From the NCBI RefSeq assembly GCF_026683955.1, contig NZ_CP113343.1:4898001-4962000 (forward strand): DNA of 64,000 bases, in the 5' to 3' direction. A program made the position numbers and the translations under genes. Below the pieces are notes generated by a model. It saw nothing but the letters and a program-made list of their open reading frames with translations, had not been told where the DNA came from and did not search any database. Source of the stretch: Arthrobacter sp. MMS18-M83. GTDB lineage: Bacteria; Actinomycetota; Actinomycetes; Actinomycetales; Micrococcaceae. Positions 51,440 through 60,283 of the stretch are shown piece after piece. Within the stretch, counting starts at the first letter, position 1; each line of letters opens with the position of its first letter.

Positions 51440-52576
51440 TCAGCCGGATTCCTCCAGCACATCTGCGGATCGGAGGCTGCTCCGGATGATGCCTAACTGC
51501 TCAAGCTGGGCCGACATCCCCGCGCCGTCAGGAGAGTAGATCCAGGGGATCCCGGGAGTGGGCTGACCTCCGGACTTCGACCGCCCGCCCGCGAGCACCG
51601 CTTCGCCGACGGAGAGCTGGCGGATCGCGATGGCCTTGACGTTCCGTGGATGGCGTTGGGCGAACTCTGCGTAGATGGCCTCGTCGTGCTGTCCGTCGTC
51701 GCCAATCAGGAGCCACCTGACTCCGGGTAACTCCTCCGCGAGACGCTCCAGAGAGGTCCTTTTGTGCTCCTGGCCGCTACGGAACCAGCGGTCCGGGGTG
51801 GGTCCCCAGTCGGTGAGGAGCTTGGGACCCGCGGGATACAAATTGCGGGACAGGAACCGCGACAGCGTCGGTGCGACGTTCCAAGGTCCGGTCGAGAGGT
51901 ACACCACGGGTGCCGAAGGCGCTGTCCTAACGATCCGCTCGTACAGCACGGCCATGCCCGGCGTCGGGGTCCTCGCGTGCTCATCGAGTACGAAAGTGTT
52001 CCAGGCGGCTAGGAATGGACGGGGCAGCGCCGTCACCATTACGGTGTCGTCGATGTCGGAGACGACACCGAAGTCTGTGTCGTCAGCGACGATCTGCACT
52101 GGGGCCTCCACGATCCTGGAGATCCCGGATTGCACGGTGATGGTATGCCAGCCGGCGTCGAGGGCTACGGGGATACGCGCGTCGACCACACCACCGCGGT
52201 CGGCTTCGAGATCATGGACGGTGCCTGCGATGGTCACATGCACGCGGGCGTGTGCCACGGGCGCACTCGTGAAATTGCGCCAGCCGCGCATGCCATCCTT
52301 CAGCGGTTTGAGCGCACCGGCCCGAGCACCGCCTCCAGTGTCCCGCTGTTCACTGCGGACAACGCGCGCCAACACCCGGACCCAGGAAGTGGTGCCATAA
52401 CCGGTGTACGGGATGACGGTCTCCACTCGACCGCGCCGGATCGCGAGACGCGTCTGGAACCTGAGCCAGGCGTCGTCGAGCTTGAGGGCGAGGTGGCGGC
52501 CCTCGCCGCTCGGCGCCGGGCCGCCGCTGTCAACACTGTCGGACTGAGTGCGCGGCTTTACAGGACGAGGACACAT
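51440..52576 (-). CDS. App1 family phosphatase-like protein (DUF2183)
   Basis: 378 residues from ATG 52576; a GTG at 52633 would add 19 residues and abut the GyrI-like gene, and is possible. Seen: DDAWLRFQTRLAIRRGR, IPYTGYGTTSWV, and the HAD-type motif DIDDT at 174-178, then VYLSTGPWNVAP and LLIGDDGQHDE. These are the App1/DUF2183 marks; yeast App1 is a Mg-dependent phosphatidate phosphatase. Bacterial members are little studied. Cytoplasmic, no signal peptide. Same strand as GyrI-like and phospholipase C genes upstream, so lipid turnover is a common theme here. Confidence 0.87.
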   Translation of the reverse strand: MCPRPVKPRTQSDSVDSGGPAPSGEGRHLALKLDDAWLRFQTRLAIRRGRVETVIPYTGYGTTSWVRVLARVVRSEQRDTGGGARAGALKPLKDGMRGWRNFTSAPVAHARVHVTIAGTVHDLEADRGGVVDARIPVALDAGWHTITVQSGISRIVEAPVQIVADDTDFGVVSDIDDTVMVTALPRPFLAAWNTFVLDEHARTPTPGMAVLYERIVRTAPSAPVVYLSTGPWNVAPTLSRFLSRNLYPAGPKLLTDWGPTPDRWFRSGQEHKRTSLERLAEELPGVRWLLIGDDGQHDEAIYAEFAQRHPRNVKAIAIRQLSVGEAVLAGGRSKSGGQPTPGIPWIYSPDGAGMSAQLEQLGIIRSSLRSADVLEESG

Positions 52577-52633
52577 GCGTCCAGTCTGGCATGGCTGAAG
52601 AAGGCTGACGGTGAGGCTCGGTCTCACTGACAC

Positions 52634-53095
52634 CTACTTCAGCAAGTGCACGACCGTCGTTTCGGTGTGGGCCGGATCGGGTGTCGGATCGCCGTAGATC
52701 TCCCAAGAGTGCCCGGCAGACTCCCTATGGTTCGTCGCCATCCACTCGTCGATCGCGTTGTATGCCTCTTTCATGCGGTGGTACGGCCCGTGGTGGACTG
52801 CCACGGCAGCCTCGCCCCCAGGCGTTTCGGTTGCGTACACCTCGCCCGCCTTTTCAAAGGCGCGCGTGACTTCGACGCCGAAGTCGCACAGAATGGGCCC
52901 GTCGGGCTTGTTCGAGTGGTGGTAGACGAAGATGTTGTGGCCGTCCGTCCACAGATCGGGCTGACTGCGAATGAAGTCCCAGACCTTGCCCACCGCAGGA
53001 CCCCATGCCGAGCCAACTTCATTCGGCGGGACCTCGCGCCGGACGGCGGCCAGGGTGCGGGGGCGAACAGTCTGTAGGTTGACGGGGACCGTCAT
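52634..53095 (-). CDS. GyrI-like effector-binding domain protein
   Basis: 153 residues. A single GyrI/AraC-effector-binding domain (YHHSNKPDG, GVEVTRAF, AVAVHHGPYHRMKEAYNAIDEWM). Such stand-alone proteins bind small amphipathic or drug-like ligands; some are hydrolases (cyclopropanoid cyclase/hydrolase activity was reported for relatives). Start ATG 53095 has TAAGAT ten bases before, which would fit a leaderless mRNA. Stop is just before the possible GTG start of App1. Confidence 0.83.
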   Translation of the reverse strand: MTVPVNLQTVRPRTLAAVRREVPPNEVGSAWGPAVGKVWDFIRSQPDLWTDGHNIFVYHHSNKPDGPILCDFGVEVTRAFEKAGEVYATETPGGEAAVAVHHGPYHRMKEAYNAIDEWMATNHRESAGHSWEIYGDPTPDPAHTETTVVHLLK

Positions 53096-53158
53096 GCGGA
53101 GATCTTACATCCCGCCACGCCAATCAGGCGATGTGTGCACAGAGTCTGCGGGGTCCCG

Positions 53159-55219
53159 TTATCGGCCCAGTTGGGGGTCGCTCGTGAGCTGACTACCGTT
53201 TTCGAGCCGGCCCGCCAGGACGCGGACGAACTTGGCGTTGGCAGCGGAGGTGATTGTCAGGTCGTACCAGCCGCCCTGGGTGGGGATGACGACAGTCTTG
53301 CCCTGGCCGGGATTGAGAGAGAGCGTCTGGGTACCGGCGCCGTACGCGTCGGTCAGGGTGAGGGCTTCGCTCGTGGAGCCGGTGTTCTCGATCCGGAACT
53401 GCGCGTGCGGTGATTTACCGTCTGCGGCGACAGTAACGCGGAGGTCCGCGGCCGCCGTCGTGCCCGCCAAGCGGCGGTACCAGCCGGCCGGGCCGTGCAT
53501 GTGCACGTCGTATTCGGCACCGAGCGCCCACGCCGCGTCCAGTGAGGCTGTTGCCCCGATGGTGTACGAGTAGGGAGCCTGCGGCAGCGAATTGGAACGG
53601 ACCTGCACGTGCGCGCCCAGGGTGCCCCGGTTCGCCCAGCGGGCGGTGAGTTTCCCGGCGTCGATCTTCGTTTCGACGTCGAGGGCGTAGCCGAGCGGGC
53701 GGGACGGACGTGTGCCCTTCTCCTGGGCCGGCATCGAGTTCGTCGCCGGGGGCGTCGGAACATAGCTCGGGTGGCGGTTATGGTCAGTTGGCTTGTAAGC
53801 CGAGGTGTCGGGCATGGCTGGCGCAGCGCCGCCGGCCACAGCGAAGTCGAAGGCGCTGGTGAGGTCGCCGCTGACAGCGCGGCGCCACGGCGTGATGTTC
53901 GGCGAGGCGACGCCGAATCGGGCTTCGAGGAACCGGATGATCGAGGTGTGGTCGAAAGTCTCGGAGCAGACCCAGCCGCCCATGCTCCAGGGCGACGCCA
54001 CGATCATCGGAACACGGACGCCAAGGCCGAAATGACCCGGAACGTCCTTGCTGCCGTAGAACGTCGGGGTTCCGTCGTACCACTCGCCGGCGGTCGAGAC
54101 GGTGGACGCTCCCGGGATTTGGGGGGTGTTCGGGTGCGGCGGGACGATGTGGTCGAAGAAACCGTCGTTCTCGTCGTACATGAACAGCACGGCTGACTTG
54201 CTCCACACCTCCGGGTTGGAGGTAAGGATGTCCAGGACGTTCGCCGCGTACCAGGCGCCGAAATTCGGCGGCCAGTTCGAGTGCTCCGTGTAGGCTTCGG
54301 GCGCCACGATATAGGACACCTGGGGAAGCCTGCCACCTGCAACGTCCTCACGGAGGATCCGGAACAGGTCATCGCCGGCCTTCGCGTTCGTCCCGGTGCG
54401 TGCCTTCTCATACAAGGGACTGCCCGGCTTCGCGTCCTGGTACTGCTTGAAATACAGGAGCGAGTTGTCGCCGTAGTTGCCGATGTACGGGTCGCCAGTC
54501 CAGCCCTCATAGTGCGCCGGGTCGAGGCCCTCGCCGACGTCCTGGTAGACCTTCCAGCTCACCCCGGCCTTCTCAAGCTCCTCGGGGTACGTGCTCCACC
54601 AGTACCCGTTCTCATCGTTCCACAGGTCCGGACCCCCGCCTTTGCGGTCAGGGTCGTCCCCGCCGGCGAACATGAAGTACCGGTTCGGGTCCGTCGGGCC
54701 AAGGACCGAGCAGTGGTACTGATCGCAGACCGTGAACGCGTCGGCAAGGGCGAAGTGGAACGGGATGTCCTGGCGTCCGTAAAACGCCATCGTCGCGTCG
54801 GTCTTCTCCGGCAGCCACTTGTCGTACTTGCCGTTGTTAAAGGCTTCATGGGTGAGCTTCCACGAGTGGTCAAGGTCCTCCATGAACTGCATTCCGAGGT
54901 TCGGCGCCGTTGGGTGGAAAGGAGTGACCTCGCGTGTGGCGTTGGCCTGGTGGAACGCGTCCTTGCCGGACGGCAAAACCGCGGGGTGCGGGTCCGAAAA
55001 CCCTCGCACACCCTTGAGCGTGCCAAAGTAATGGTCGAACGCCCGGTTCTCCTGCATGAAGATCACCACATGCTCAACGTCCTTGATCGAGCCCGTGGCC
55101 CGGTTGGCGGGGATCTCCGCCGCCCTGGCGATGCTCTCCCCCAGCATCTGCGAGATCGCGGTGCCGGCGGCGCCGGCGGCAGAAAGCTGAAGAAAACGTC
55201 GACGGTCCAAACCTGCCAT
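53159..55219 (-). CDS. Tat-exported phospholipase C (phosphoesterase family)
   Basis: 686 residues from ATG 55219 (AGGAGC upstream). Tat signal with DRRRFLQLSAAG at residues 5-16. Phosphoesterase domain: HVVIFMQENRAFDHYFGTL (Thr/Asn metal site region), SYIVAPEAYTEHSNWPP, LFMYDENDGFFDHIVPP. From about 500, two C-terminal repeats typical of bacterial phospholipases C (YSYTIGATASLDAAWALG; HAQFRIENTGSTSEALTL). It cleaves phospholipids outside the cell and is often induced by phosphate starvation; no pho box was recognised. 254-bp leader region upstream without gene. Confidence 0.92.
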   Translation of the reverse strand: MAGLDRRRFLQLSAAGAAGTAISQMLGESIARAAEIPANRATGSIKDVEHVVIFMQENRAFDHYFGTLKGVRGFSDPHPAVLPSGKDAFHQANATREVTPFHPTAPNLGMQFMEDLDHSWKLTHEAFNNGKYDKWLPEKTDATMAFYGRQDIPFHFALADAFTVCDQYHCSVLGPTDPNRYFMFAGGDDPDRKGGGPDLWNDENGYWWSTYPEELEKAGVSWKVYQDVGEGLDPAHYEGWTGDPYIGNYGDNSLLYFKQYQDAKPGSPLYEKARTGTNAKAGDDLFRILREDVAGGRLPQVSYIVAPEAYTEHSNWPPNFGAWYAANVLDILTSNPEVWSKSAVLFMYDENDGFFDHIVPPHPNTPQIPGASTVSTAGEWYDGTPTFYGSKDVPGHFGLGVRVPMIVASPWSMGGWVCSETFDHTSIIRFLEARFGVASPNITPWRRAVSGDLTSAFDFAVAGGAAPAMPDTSAYKPTDHNRHPSYVPTPPATNSMPAQEKGTRPSRPLGYALDVETKIDAGKLTARWANRGTLGAHVQVRSNSLPQAPYSYTIGATASLDAAWALGAEYDVHMHGPAGWYRRLAGTTAAADLRVTVAADGKSPHAQFRIENTGSTSEALTLTDAYGAGTQTLSLNPGQGKTVVIPTQGGWYDLTITSAANAKFVRVLAGRLENGSQLTSDPQLGR

Positions 55220-55473
55220 GAGCTGCTCCTAGTGCGTTGTGGTCCGGTGATCCCCGATGGACTCTTCCAGCGCCAAGTTACTGCCCGGTATAGGTGTGGT
55301 GAACTTTGAGCGACATGCTAAATCGGAAACGGATAAACCTGCGCAGGCAGGTGGTAGACAGAGTGGAGCAGCCTTTCAAACCCGGTCCTGGAATGCCGAC
55401 AACCGTGCCGGCTTCGCGACAGAGCGCTGAGGTGGCTATGCCTAGAGCAGCAAGCAACAGAGATGTTGGTCCT

Positions 55474-55710
55474 TCAACGCCGGGTTGTTAGTCGAAGCTT
55501 CCAGAGCTCGCGGGATTCAAACGGGAACTGGCCCCAAGGATCACCCGACTGGATCTTTGCCGCGTCCTGAGTAACTGCCTTGATCAAGGAGCCATGATAA
55601 GCCTTCGTGAGATCACCGGGTATGCTGAGCCATCCGGCGACCAAAAGGACAGCAACAACAAACGACGTGCGGTGCTGAGAAAGGCCATGCTTAGTAATCT
55701 GCGCCGGCAT
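55474..55710 (-). CDS. Small membrane-anchored or secreted hypothetical protein
   Basis: 78 residues, with TAGGA five bases before ATG 55710. One hydrophobic segment (TSFVVAVLLVAGWLSIPG, about 15-32) followed by a 45-residue polar tail. No family recognised. The flanking sequence 55220-55473 and 55711-55954 shows no other gene I can support. An overlapping plus-strand frame at 55709-56203 has poor composition and was left out. Confidence 0.4.
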   Translation of the reverse strand: MPAQITKHGLSQHRTSFVVAVLLVAGWLSIPGDLTKAYHGSLIKAVTQDAAKIQSGDPWGQFPFESRELWKLRLTTRR

Positions 55711-55954
55711 GGTTTCCTACGATTCTTTCAATTCGCGCGTCCCCGGCGGCGAACCGTGGATAGATGCGGCTACGAAGACCGGTACGAAACTGTACCCAAT
55801 TCTACTGCCGGGCCACGCTGTTGTACCCCGGACCTACGTACTACCGTTCCGGGCACTCGCCTTCCCTATTGCTAATCCGAAGCGGGCCAACTGCCTCGCG
55901 CGGTCAAAGCGCTACGTGCCCAAGTTCCGCGGGGGCGATTGCTCCCACGTCGGC

Positions 55955-56614
55955 CTACCGGGCCGTGCGACGAGTGAAGACCAGATGGAGTACTCCGGCT
56001 GGAGAAGGGGTCGCTTCGATTTCAAAGCGCTGTTCGAGTCCTTCGAGTCCATCCCAGAGCCGTTCGCCCCGGCCCAGGACGATCGGCACGAGGACGATGT
56101 GCATGTGGTCGATCAGATCGGCCTCGAGGAACTGTCGAATCGTGCTGACGCCGCCACCGATTCGGACGTCGAGGTCGCCGGCCAGGGCGCGAGCCTGCTT
56201 TAGCGCGGAGACGGGGTCTGCGTCGACGAAATGGAAGGTTGTTCCGCCTTCCATTTCGAGTACCGGCCGAGGATGGTGTGTCAGAACAACGACGGGCGTA
56301 TGGAAGACGGGGTTATCGCCCCACCATCCCTTCCATTCCTCGTCCTCCCAAGGACCGCGTTGGGGGCCGAACTTGTTGCGCCCCATGATCTCCACGCCGA
56401 TCCCCGGCCCCCACGTGCTGGCGAACGCCTCATCGACGCCGAAGGATCCCTCAGACTCCCCGGAGATGCCCATCTCGCGGAAGGTGCGCGTCCCGAATGC
56501 CCACTCCATTAGCCGTGAGCCTGCGTGACCGAACGGAGCGTCGAGTTGCTGACCGTCGCCGGTGCCGAAGCCGTCGAGGGAGACCGAGAAGTTATGCACG
56601 CGGACGAGGGACAT
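55955..56614 (-). CDS. DHFR/RibD C-terminal family reductase
   Basis: 219 residues from ATG 56614 (AGGAG six bases upstream). Motifs: VHNFSVSLDGFGTG, IMGRNKFGPQRGPW, VVVLTHHPRP, RIGGGVSTIRQFL and PIVLGRGERLWDG, complete DHFR/RibD C-terminal fold. Predicted NADPH-dependent reductase, substrate unknown; not the housekeeping folate enzyme. Different subfamily from the truncated relic at 28983-29474. Confidence 0.88.
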   Translation of the reverse strand: MSLVRVHNFSVSLDGFGTGDGQQLDAPFGHAGSRLMEWAFGTRTFREMGISGESEGSFGVDEAFASTWGPGIGVEIMGRNKFGPQRGPWEDEEWKGWWGDNPVFHTPVVVLTHHPRPVLEMEGGTTFHFVDADPVSALKQARALAGDLDVRIGGGVSTIRQFLEADLIDHMHIVLVPIVLGRGERLWDGLEGLEQRFEIEATPSPAGVLHLVFTRRTAR

Positions 56615-56834
56615 GTCATCTCCTGAGTGGTTGTCAGTCGCAATCACTTTATGGTGATCGAACCCAACGACTCAAGACCGACGATTAGCGGATCAAATGT
56701 CCACGGAACCGCGTGGCGCCGCGCGTCGACGGTGCGCTCACTCCGGACAACCCCGAGAGCCGCTTCTTCCGCGACCACCGTGGGCCCGCCAGCCGAAAAC
56801 TGCGTAAGGCGTCCGTGGAAACCATGCACCGGAT

Positions 56835-57305
56835 TCAGGGGTGCGGATGAATCGGATCGACCCAGTAGACTTCTTCCGGCGGCTCGACAGGCTCGATCTC
56901 CAGGTTGATGACAACTGGATCCTGACCGCTGCGGACAAGCACGCAACTGAGAGCCTCGGTCTTGCTCGCGTTGATCTCTTGATGGGGTACGAACGGGGGA
57001 ACAAAAATAAAATCGCCGGGCCCCGCCTCTGCGACAAACTCTAGGTTGTCGCCCCATCGCATACGTGCCCGGCCGCTGACAACGTATATGACACTTTCCA
57101 GTTCTCCATGATGGTGAGCCCCGGTCTTGGCATTGGCATCAATGGTGACTGTGCCTGCCCAAAGTTTGTTGGCCCCCGCCCGGGCGTGTGTGATTGCGGC
57201 CGCTCTTGACATGCCAGGCGTTTGCGGCGTATTCAGATCGAGTTGCGATCCCGCAATGATCTTGACTCCGTGCTCGCGCCAATTTGGCTGTGACTCAGAG
57301 CTCAT
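56835..57305 (-). CDS. Cupin domain protein
   Basis: 156 residues from ATG 57305 with GGAGGG before it. Single cupin: GAHHHGELESVIYVVSGRARMRW carries the His/His/Glu metal set (quoted in part: GAHHHGELE), and GDFIFVPPFVPHQEIN the second motif with His. A metal-dependent isomerase, dioxygenase or sugar-binding role is possible. Starts about 140 bases before the divergent sulfite oxidase gene. Confidence 0.87.
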   Translation of the reverse strand: MSSESQPNWREHGVKIIAGSQLDLNTPQTPGMSRAAAITHARAGANKLWAGTVTIDANAKTGAHHHGELESVIYVVSGRARMRWGDNLEFVAEAGPGDFIFVPPFVPHQEINASKTEALSCVLVRSGQDPVVINLEIEPVEPPEEVYWVDPIHPHP

Positions 57306-57442
57306 TTCATCCCTCCGCCAAGCACCGGTTAACACCCGCCTTGGACAAGGATAGTCCCGCCCAGTGCCACCGAAGTGATGCAGCCCGGAGCCCGGCCCGG
57401 GGACGGCGAGTGGTAGAATCAGCGGCACGCGAAGGAGTGAAC

Positions 57443-58837
57443 ATGGCTCTGTTTGTTGTGCGTCATCAGCATTCAGCTGAGCGATGCCTCACGCAGGACC
57501 CCCGTATGGGAGCCATGCTGTTGAATCACCTGGGCCGCCCGAACGCCAGGCAGTACGGCGTGGAGATCCAGGGCGAGGCGGTTGTACAGGGTGAGCACAC
57601 GCTGTATTTCATCGCGGAGGCCAGCGACGAGAACCGCCTGCGTGACTTCATGCAGACGTTCCAAGGGATGGGCAGCCTGGACATCTACCCCGCCTCTACG
57701 TGGGCCCTCGCCGTCGCCGGCGGCGGCTGCGGCACGCCAGCGCCTATGAGTGAGTCCGCGTCGGCGATCGATCCCGCGGATGCCTGCCAGCAGGCTATCG
57801 ACGCCGGCCTGGTTGTTCAGCGTGTGCACCCACTCAACTGCGAGACCCCGATTCCGGCGCTGATCGGCGCCATGGTGCCCAACGCCCATTTTTACGTGCG
57901 CAATCACTTCCAGATCCCAAACCTTGACCCGTCCGTCTTCCGGCTTGAGGTCGGCGGGTTCGTGAAACGGAAGCTCAGCCTCAGCCTGGACGATTTGCGC
58001 AACCTTCCCTCACAAACCCTCACCGTCACCCTCGAGTGCGCCGGCAACGGCCGCGCACTCTTTGAGCCATCGATCGAGGGCGAGAAATGGAACCTGGGGG
58101 CCGTGAGCACCGCGGAATGGACAGGTGTGCCGCTGGTGGAAGTGCTGGATCGGGCCGGTGCGCAGCCGACTGCGCGCGAGGTCCTGTTCAGAGGCGCAGA
58201 CGGCGGGACCGTGGCGGGCCGCTTGGGACCCGTCCGCTTCGAGCGCAGCCTCCGGCTCGACCAGTGCCACGACACCGACCTGCTGCTGGCCTACGCGATG
58301 AATGGCGAACCGTTGCCGGTGCAGCACGGCTATCCCCTGCGCCTGGTGGTTCCCGACTGGTATGCCGTGGCATCGGTCAAATGGTTGACCGGCATCGAGC
58401 TCCTCGATCGGCCGTTCCATGGCCACTACCAACACGATAAGTACTGGTACGAATGGGAACGCGACGGCGAACCCGTCCGCGAGCCGGCGACGCTGCAGAG
58501 GGTACGGGCCCTGATCACCGAGCCGGCGCCCGACCACCAGACCCGGCGCGGCGACGTCGCTATCCGCGGCGTGGCTTGGTCCGGGGCCGGTCCGATCGAC
58601 CGGGTCGAAATCAGAGTGGGCGGAGGAGGCTGGCAGCCCGCCCACCTCGTCGGCGAACGCAAGCGCCACAGCTGGCAGCCGTGGGAGCAGATCATTAGCG
58701 TCCCGGAGCCCGGCATACTGACTGTGCAGGCCCGCGCAACCGACCTTGCCGGCCGAACCCAGCCCGAACGGGCCGAGTGGAACCGCCTTGGCTACGGCAA
58801 CAACTCGATCCATCAGATCGATGTCCGCATCATCTGA
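57443..58837 (+). CDS. Sulfite oxidase-family molybdoenzyme with additional N-terminal domain
   Basis: 464 residues from ATG 57443 (GAAGGAG). Residues 1-95 form a small alpha/beta ferredoxin-like domain (GEHTLYFIAEASDENRL, GSLDIYPAST) resembling DUF4242/DUF3303-type or muconolactone-isomerase-like proteins. From about 130 the sulfite oxidase domain starts: PLNCETPIPAL, FYVRNHFQIP, ECAGNGRALFEP with the molybdenum-ligand Cys, GYPLRLVVPDWY and VKWLTGIEL; then the Ig-like dimerisation domain (IRGVAWSGAGPIDRVEI). No signal peptide and no heme domain, so the electron acceptor is unknown. Confidence 0.88.
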   Translation: MALFVVRHQHSAERCLTQDPRMGAMLLNHLGRPNARQYGVEIQGEAVVQGEHTLYFIAEASDENRLRDFMQTFQGMGSLDIYPASTWALAVAGGGCGTPAPMSESASAIDPADACQQAIDAGLVVQRVHPLNCETPIPALIGAMVPNAHFYVRNHFQIPNLDPSVFRLEVGGFVKRKLSLSLDDLRNLPSQTLTVTLECAGNGRALFEPSIEGEKWNLGAVSTAEWTGVPLVEVLDRAGAQPTAREVLFRGADGGTVAGRLGPVRFERSLRLDQCHDTDLLLAYAMNGEPLPVQHGYPLRLVVPDWYAVASVKWLTGIELLDRPFHGHYQHDKYWYEWERDGEPVREPATLQRVRALITEPAPDHQTRRGDVAIRGVAWSGAGPIDRVEIRVGGGGWQPAHLVGERKRHSWQPWEQIISVPEPGILTVQARATDLAGRTQPERAEWNRLGYGNNSIHQIDVRII

Positions 58838-58919
58838 ACAGACTGACGCAGGCTGCCAAGGGTCGCAGCCAAGGGGATTGCCCCTCGCCGCGGAGGGCGG
58901 CGAGACTTACTGTGGAGCT

Positions 58920-60020
58920 ATGGACGCCACAGCAGCTCACGCCTTTGCGATTCCGCCGGTATCAGTTCGGCCCCCCACCGCTGTCGTTGAGGACGTCATC
59001 ACCCTCGCGACCGGCGTCTGGCTCCTCACCGGAACCTATGTTGACGGCTGGGCGCACAACACCCTCCATGATCTCGAGACGTTCTTCACTCCGTGGCACG
59101 CGATCCTTTACTCCGGCTTCGCGGCCTGCGCCGTCTGGATCGCCGCCCTGACCTGGCGTCGGCACGCCCCCGGCGAGCGGTGGACGGAAGCGATCCCCGC
59201 CGGCTACGCGGCCGCCGCAGCCGGGGTCGTCCTCTTTCTCATCTCCGGGGCGGCCGACTTCGCCTGGCATTCGGCCTTCGGCATTGAGCAGGGCATCAAG
59301 GCACTATTCAGCCCCTCCCATCTGGGGCTCGCCACCGGCGGCTTCCTCATCCTCAGCGCGCCGTTCTCCGCGGCATGGCACTCACCCGAGCGGTCATGGC
59401 CGCGGCTGATGCCCGCCGTCGTGAGCGCCATGCTCTCCGGTATGGTCGCCGCGTTCATCCTGCAGGAGTTCGCGGTCTTCGCGCGCCACGGGCTGATCCA
59501 GTCATACACCGGCGCTGCCGGGGCGCAGCCCGCGGTGACTGTTCCGACGTCGTCGAGCATCATGGTCTCTTTGGCATCGTTCTTCGTCTCAACGGCCGTG
59601 CTCTTCGTGCCCGTCCTCTTGCTGTCGCTGCGTTGGCGCCTGCACCCCGCGGTACCGATGGCCCTGGCGCTGCTTCCTTCCATAGCCCTGCAGATCATGG
59701 TCGGGCTGCGGGACGCCTGGCTCGTGCCGGTGGCCCTCGTCGGTGCCGTCCTCGTTGGAGTGGTGTGGGCGGTGGTGCGACCCAACCCGGACCGTCACGC
59801 CAGGCTCATGACCGCGATAGGCCTCTCCCCCGTCGTGTTCTGGGCCCCGTATTTCGCCGGTGTGGCACTCCACGACGGAGCACTGAGCTTCTCCCCTGAA
59901 ATTTGGGGCGGGACGCTCGGATGGGCCGGACTCGAGATGCTCGCGCTGGCCGTGCTCACGCTCAAGGTGCGAGCCACAGCCGGCGCAAAGGCCCAGTCAT
60001 ATCGTCCCAACCAGACATGA
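58920..60020 (+). CDS. Integral membrane protein, about 9 transmembrane segments, unknown function
   Basis: 366 residues from ATG 58920; TTACTGT eight bases before the ATG could be the -10 of a leaderless transcript. Membrane helices at about 30-45, 55-78, 95-118 and six more to residue 350. His-rich membrane-border motifs (WAHNTLHDLETFFTPWHAILYSG in part; FAWHSAFGIEQG; FSPSHLGLATGG) might bind heme or metal. It follows the sulfite oxidase gene by 82 bp on the same strand, so a link to that enzyme as membrane electron acceptor is conceivable but unproven. Confidence 0.75.
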   Translation: MDATAAHAFAIPPVSVRPPTAVVEDVITLATGVWLLTGTYVDGWAHNTLHDLETFFTPWHAILYSGFAACAVWIAALTWRRHAPGERWTEAIPAGYAAAAAGVVLFLISGAADFAWHSAFGIEQGIKALFSPSHLGLATGGFLILSAPFSAAWHSPERSWPRLMPAVVSAMLSGMVAAFILQEFAVFARHGLIQSYTGAAGAQPAVTVPTSSSIMVSLASFFVSTAVLFVPVLLLSLRWRLHPAVPMALALLPSIALQIMVGLRDAWLVPVALVGAVLVGVVWAVVRPNPDRHARLMTAIGLSPVVFWAPYFAGVALHDGALSFSPEIWGGTLGWAGLEMLALAVLTLKVRATAGAKAQSYRPNQT

Positions 60021-60159
60021 AGCCGTGAAAAGGCTGACAAGCCTGAGGCTCAGAAAAGGAAGCACCCGGCCACAACGGCCAGTCATAACTACATGGGCAT
60101 GACGGACACCCAACAGCGATCCCCGGACCAATTGTTGATAGTGTCAACCAGGCCAGAAG

Positions 60160-60183
60160 CCCCAAAAGGCCCCTGATTTGGGG
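60160..60183 (-). terminator. Hairpin downstream of the tRNA-like remnant
   Basis: CCCCAAA (60160-60166) and TTTGGGG (60177-60183) form a 7-bp perfect stem with a 10-base loop. On the minus strand it lies nine bases beyond the tRNA-like element and could be its terminator. There is no long T-tract. It also lies 140 bp after the membrane protein stop and might serve that gene. Confidence 0.4.
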
Positions 60184-60192
60184 AAACACGCG

Positions 60193-60282
60193 TGCCCAAG
60201 GCGGGACTCGAACCGGCTTCCAGGCCTCGCCAACACGAGGAACTCCCGAAAACGGGACGCCGCTGTGCCGCGCCTCTCCGGC
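60193..60282 (-). other. Degenerate tRNA-like element (class II-like), probably not functional
   Basis: The minus strand folds like a 90-base class II tRNA: acceptor GCCGGAG with CTTGGGC (6 of 7 pairs including a G-U), a 5-bp variable-arm hairpin CCTCG/CGAGG, and T-arm GCCGG-TTCGAGT-CCCGC with one mismatch. The D-arm is poor, and the anticodon arm (TCCC, GTTTTC, GGGA) has a 6-base loop without a usable anticodon. I see it as a tRNA relic or integration scar, or chance; only the TTCGAGTCCC B-box is convincing. Confidence 0.25.
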
Positions 60283-60283
60283 T

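Noticed and set aside
54281..55309. 342-residue plus-strand frame
   Set aside because: Antisense to the Tat-signal end of the phospholipase C gene; Val/Arg-rich and without domain.
60193..60282. Functional tRNA gene
   Set aside because: Anticodon loop has six bases and no U33-anticodon arrangement, and the acceptor and T stems are mismatched; kept only as a relic.
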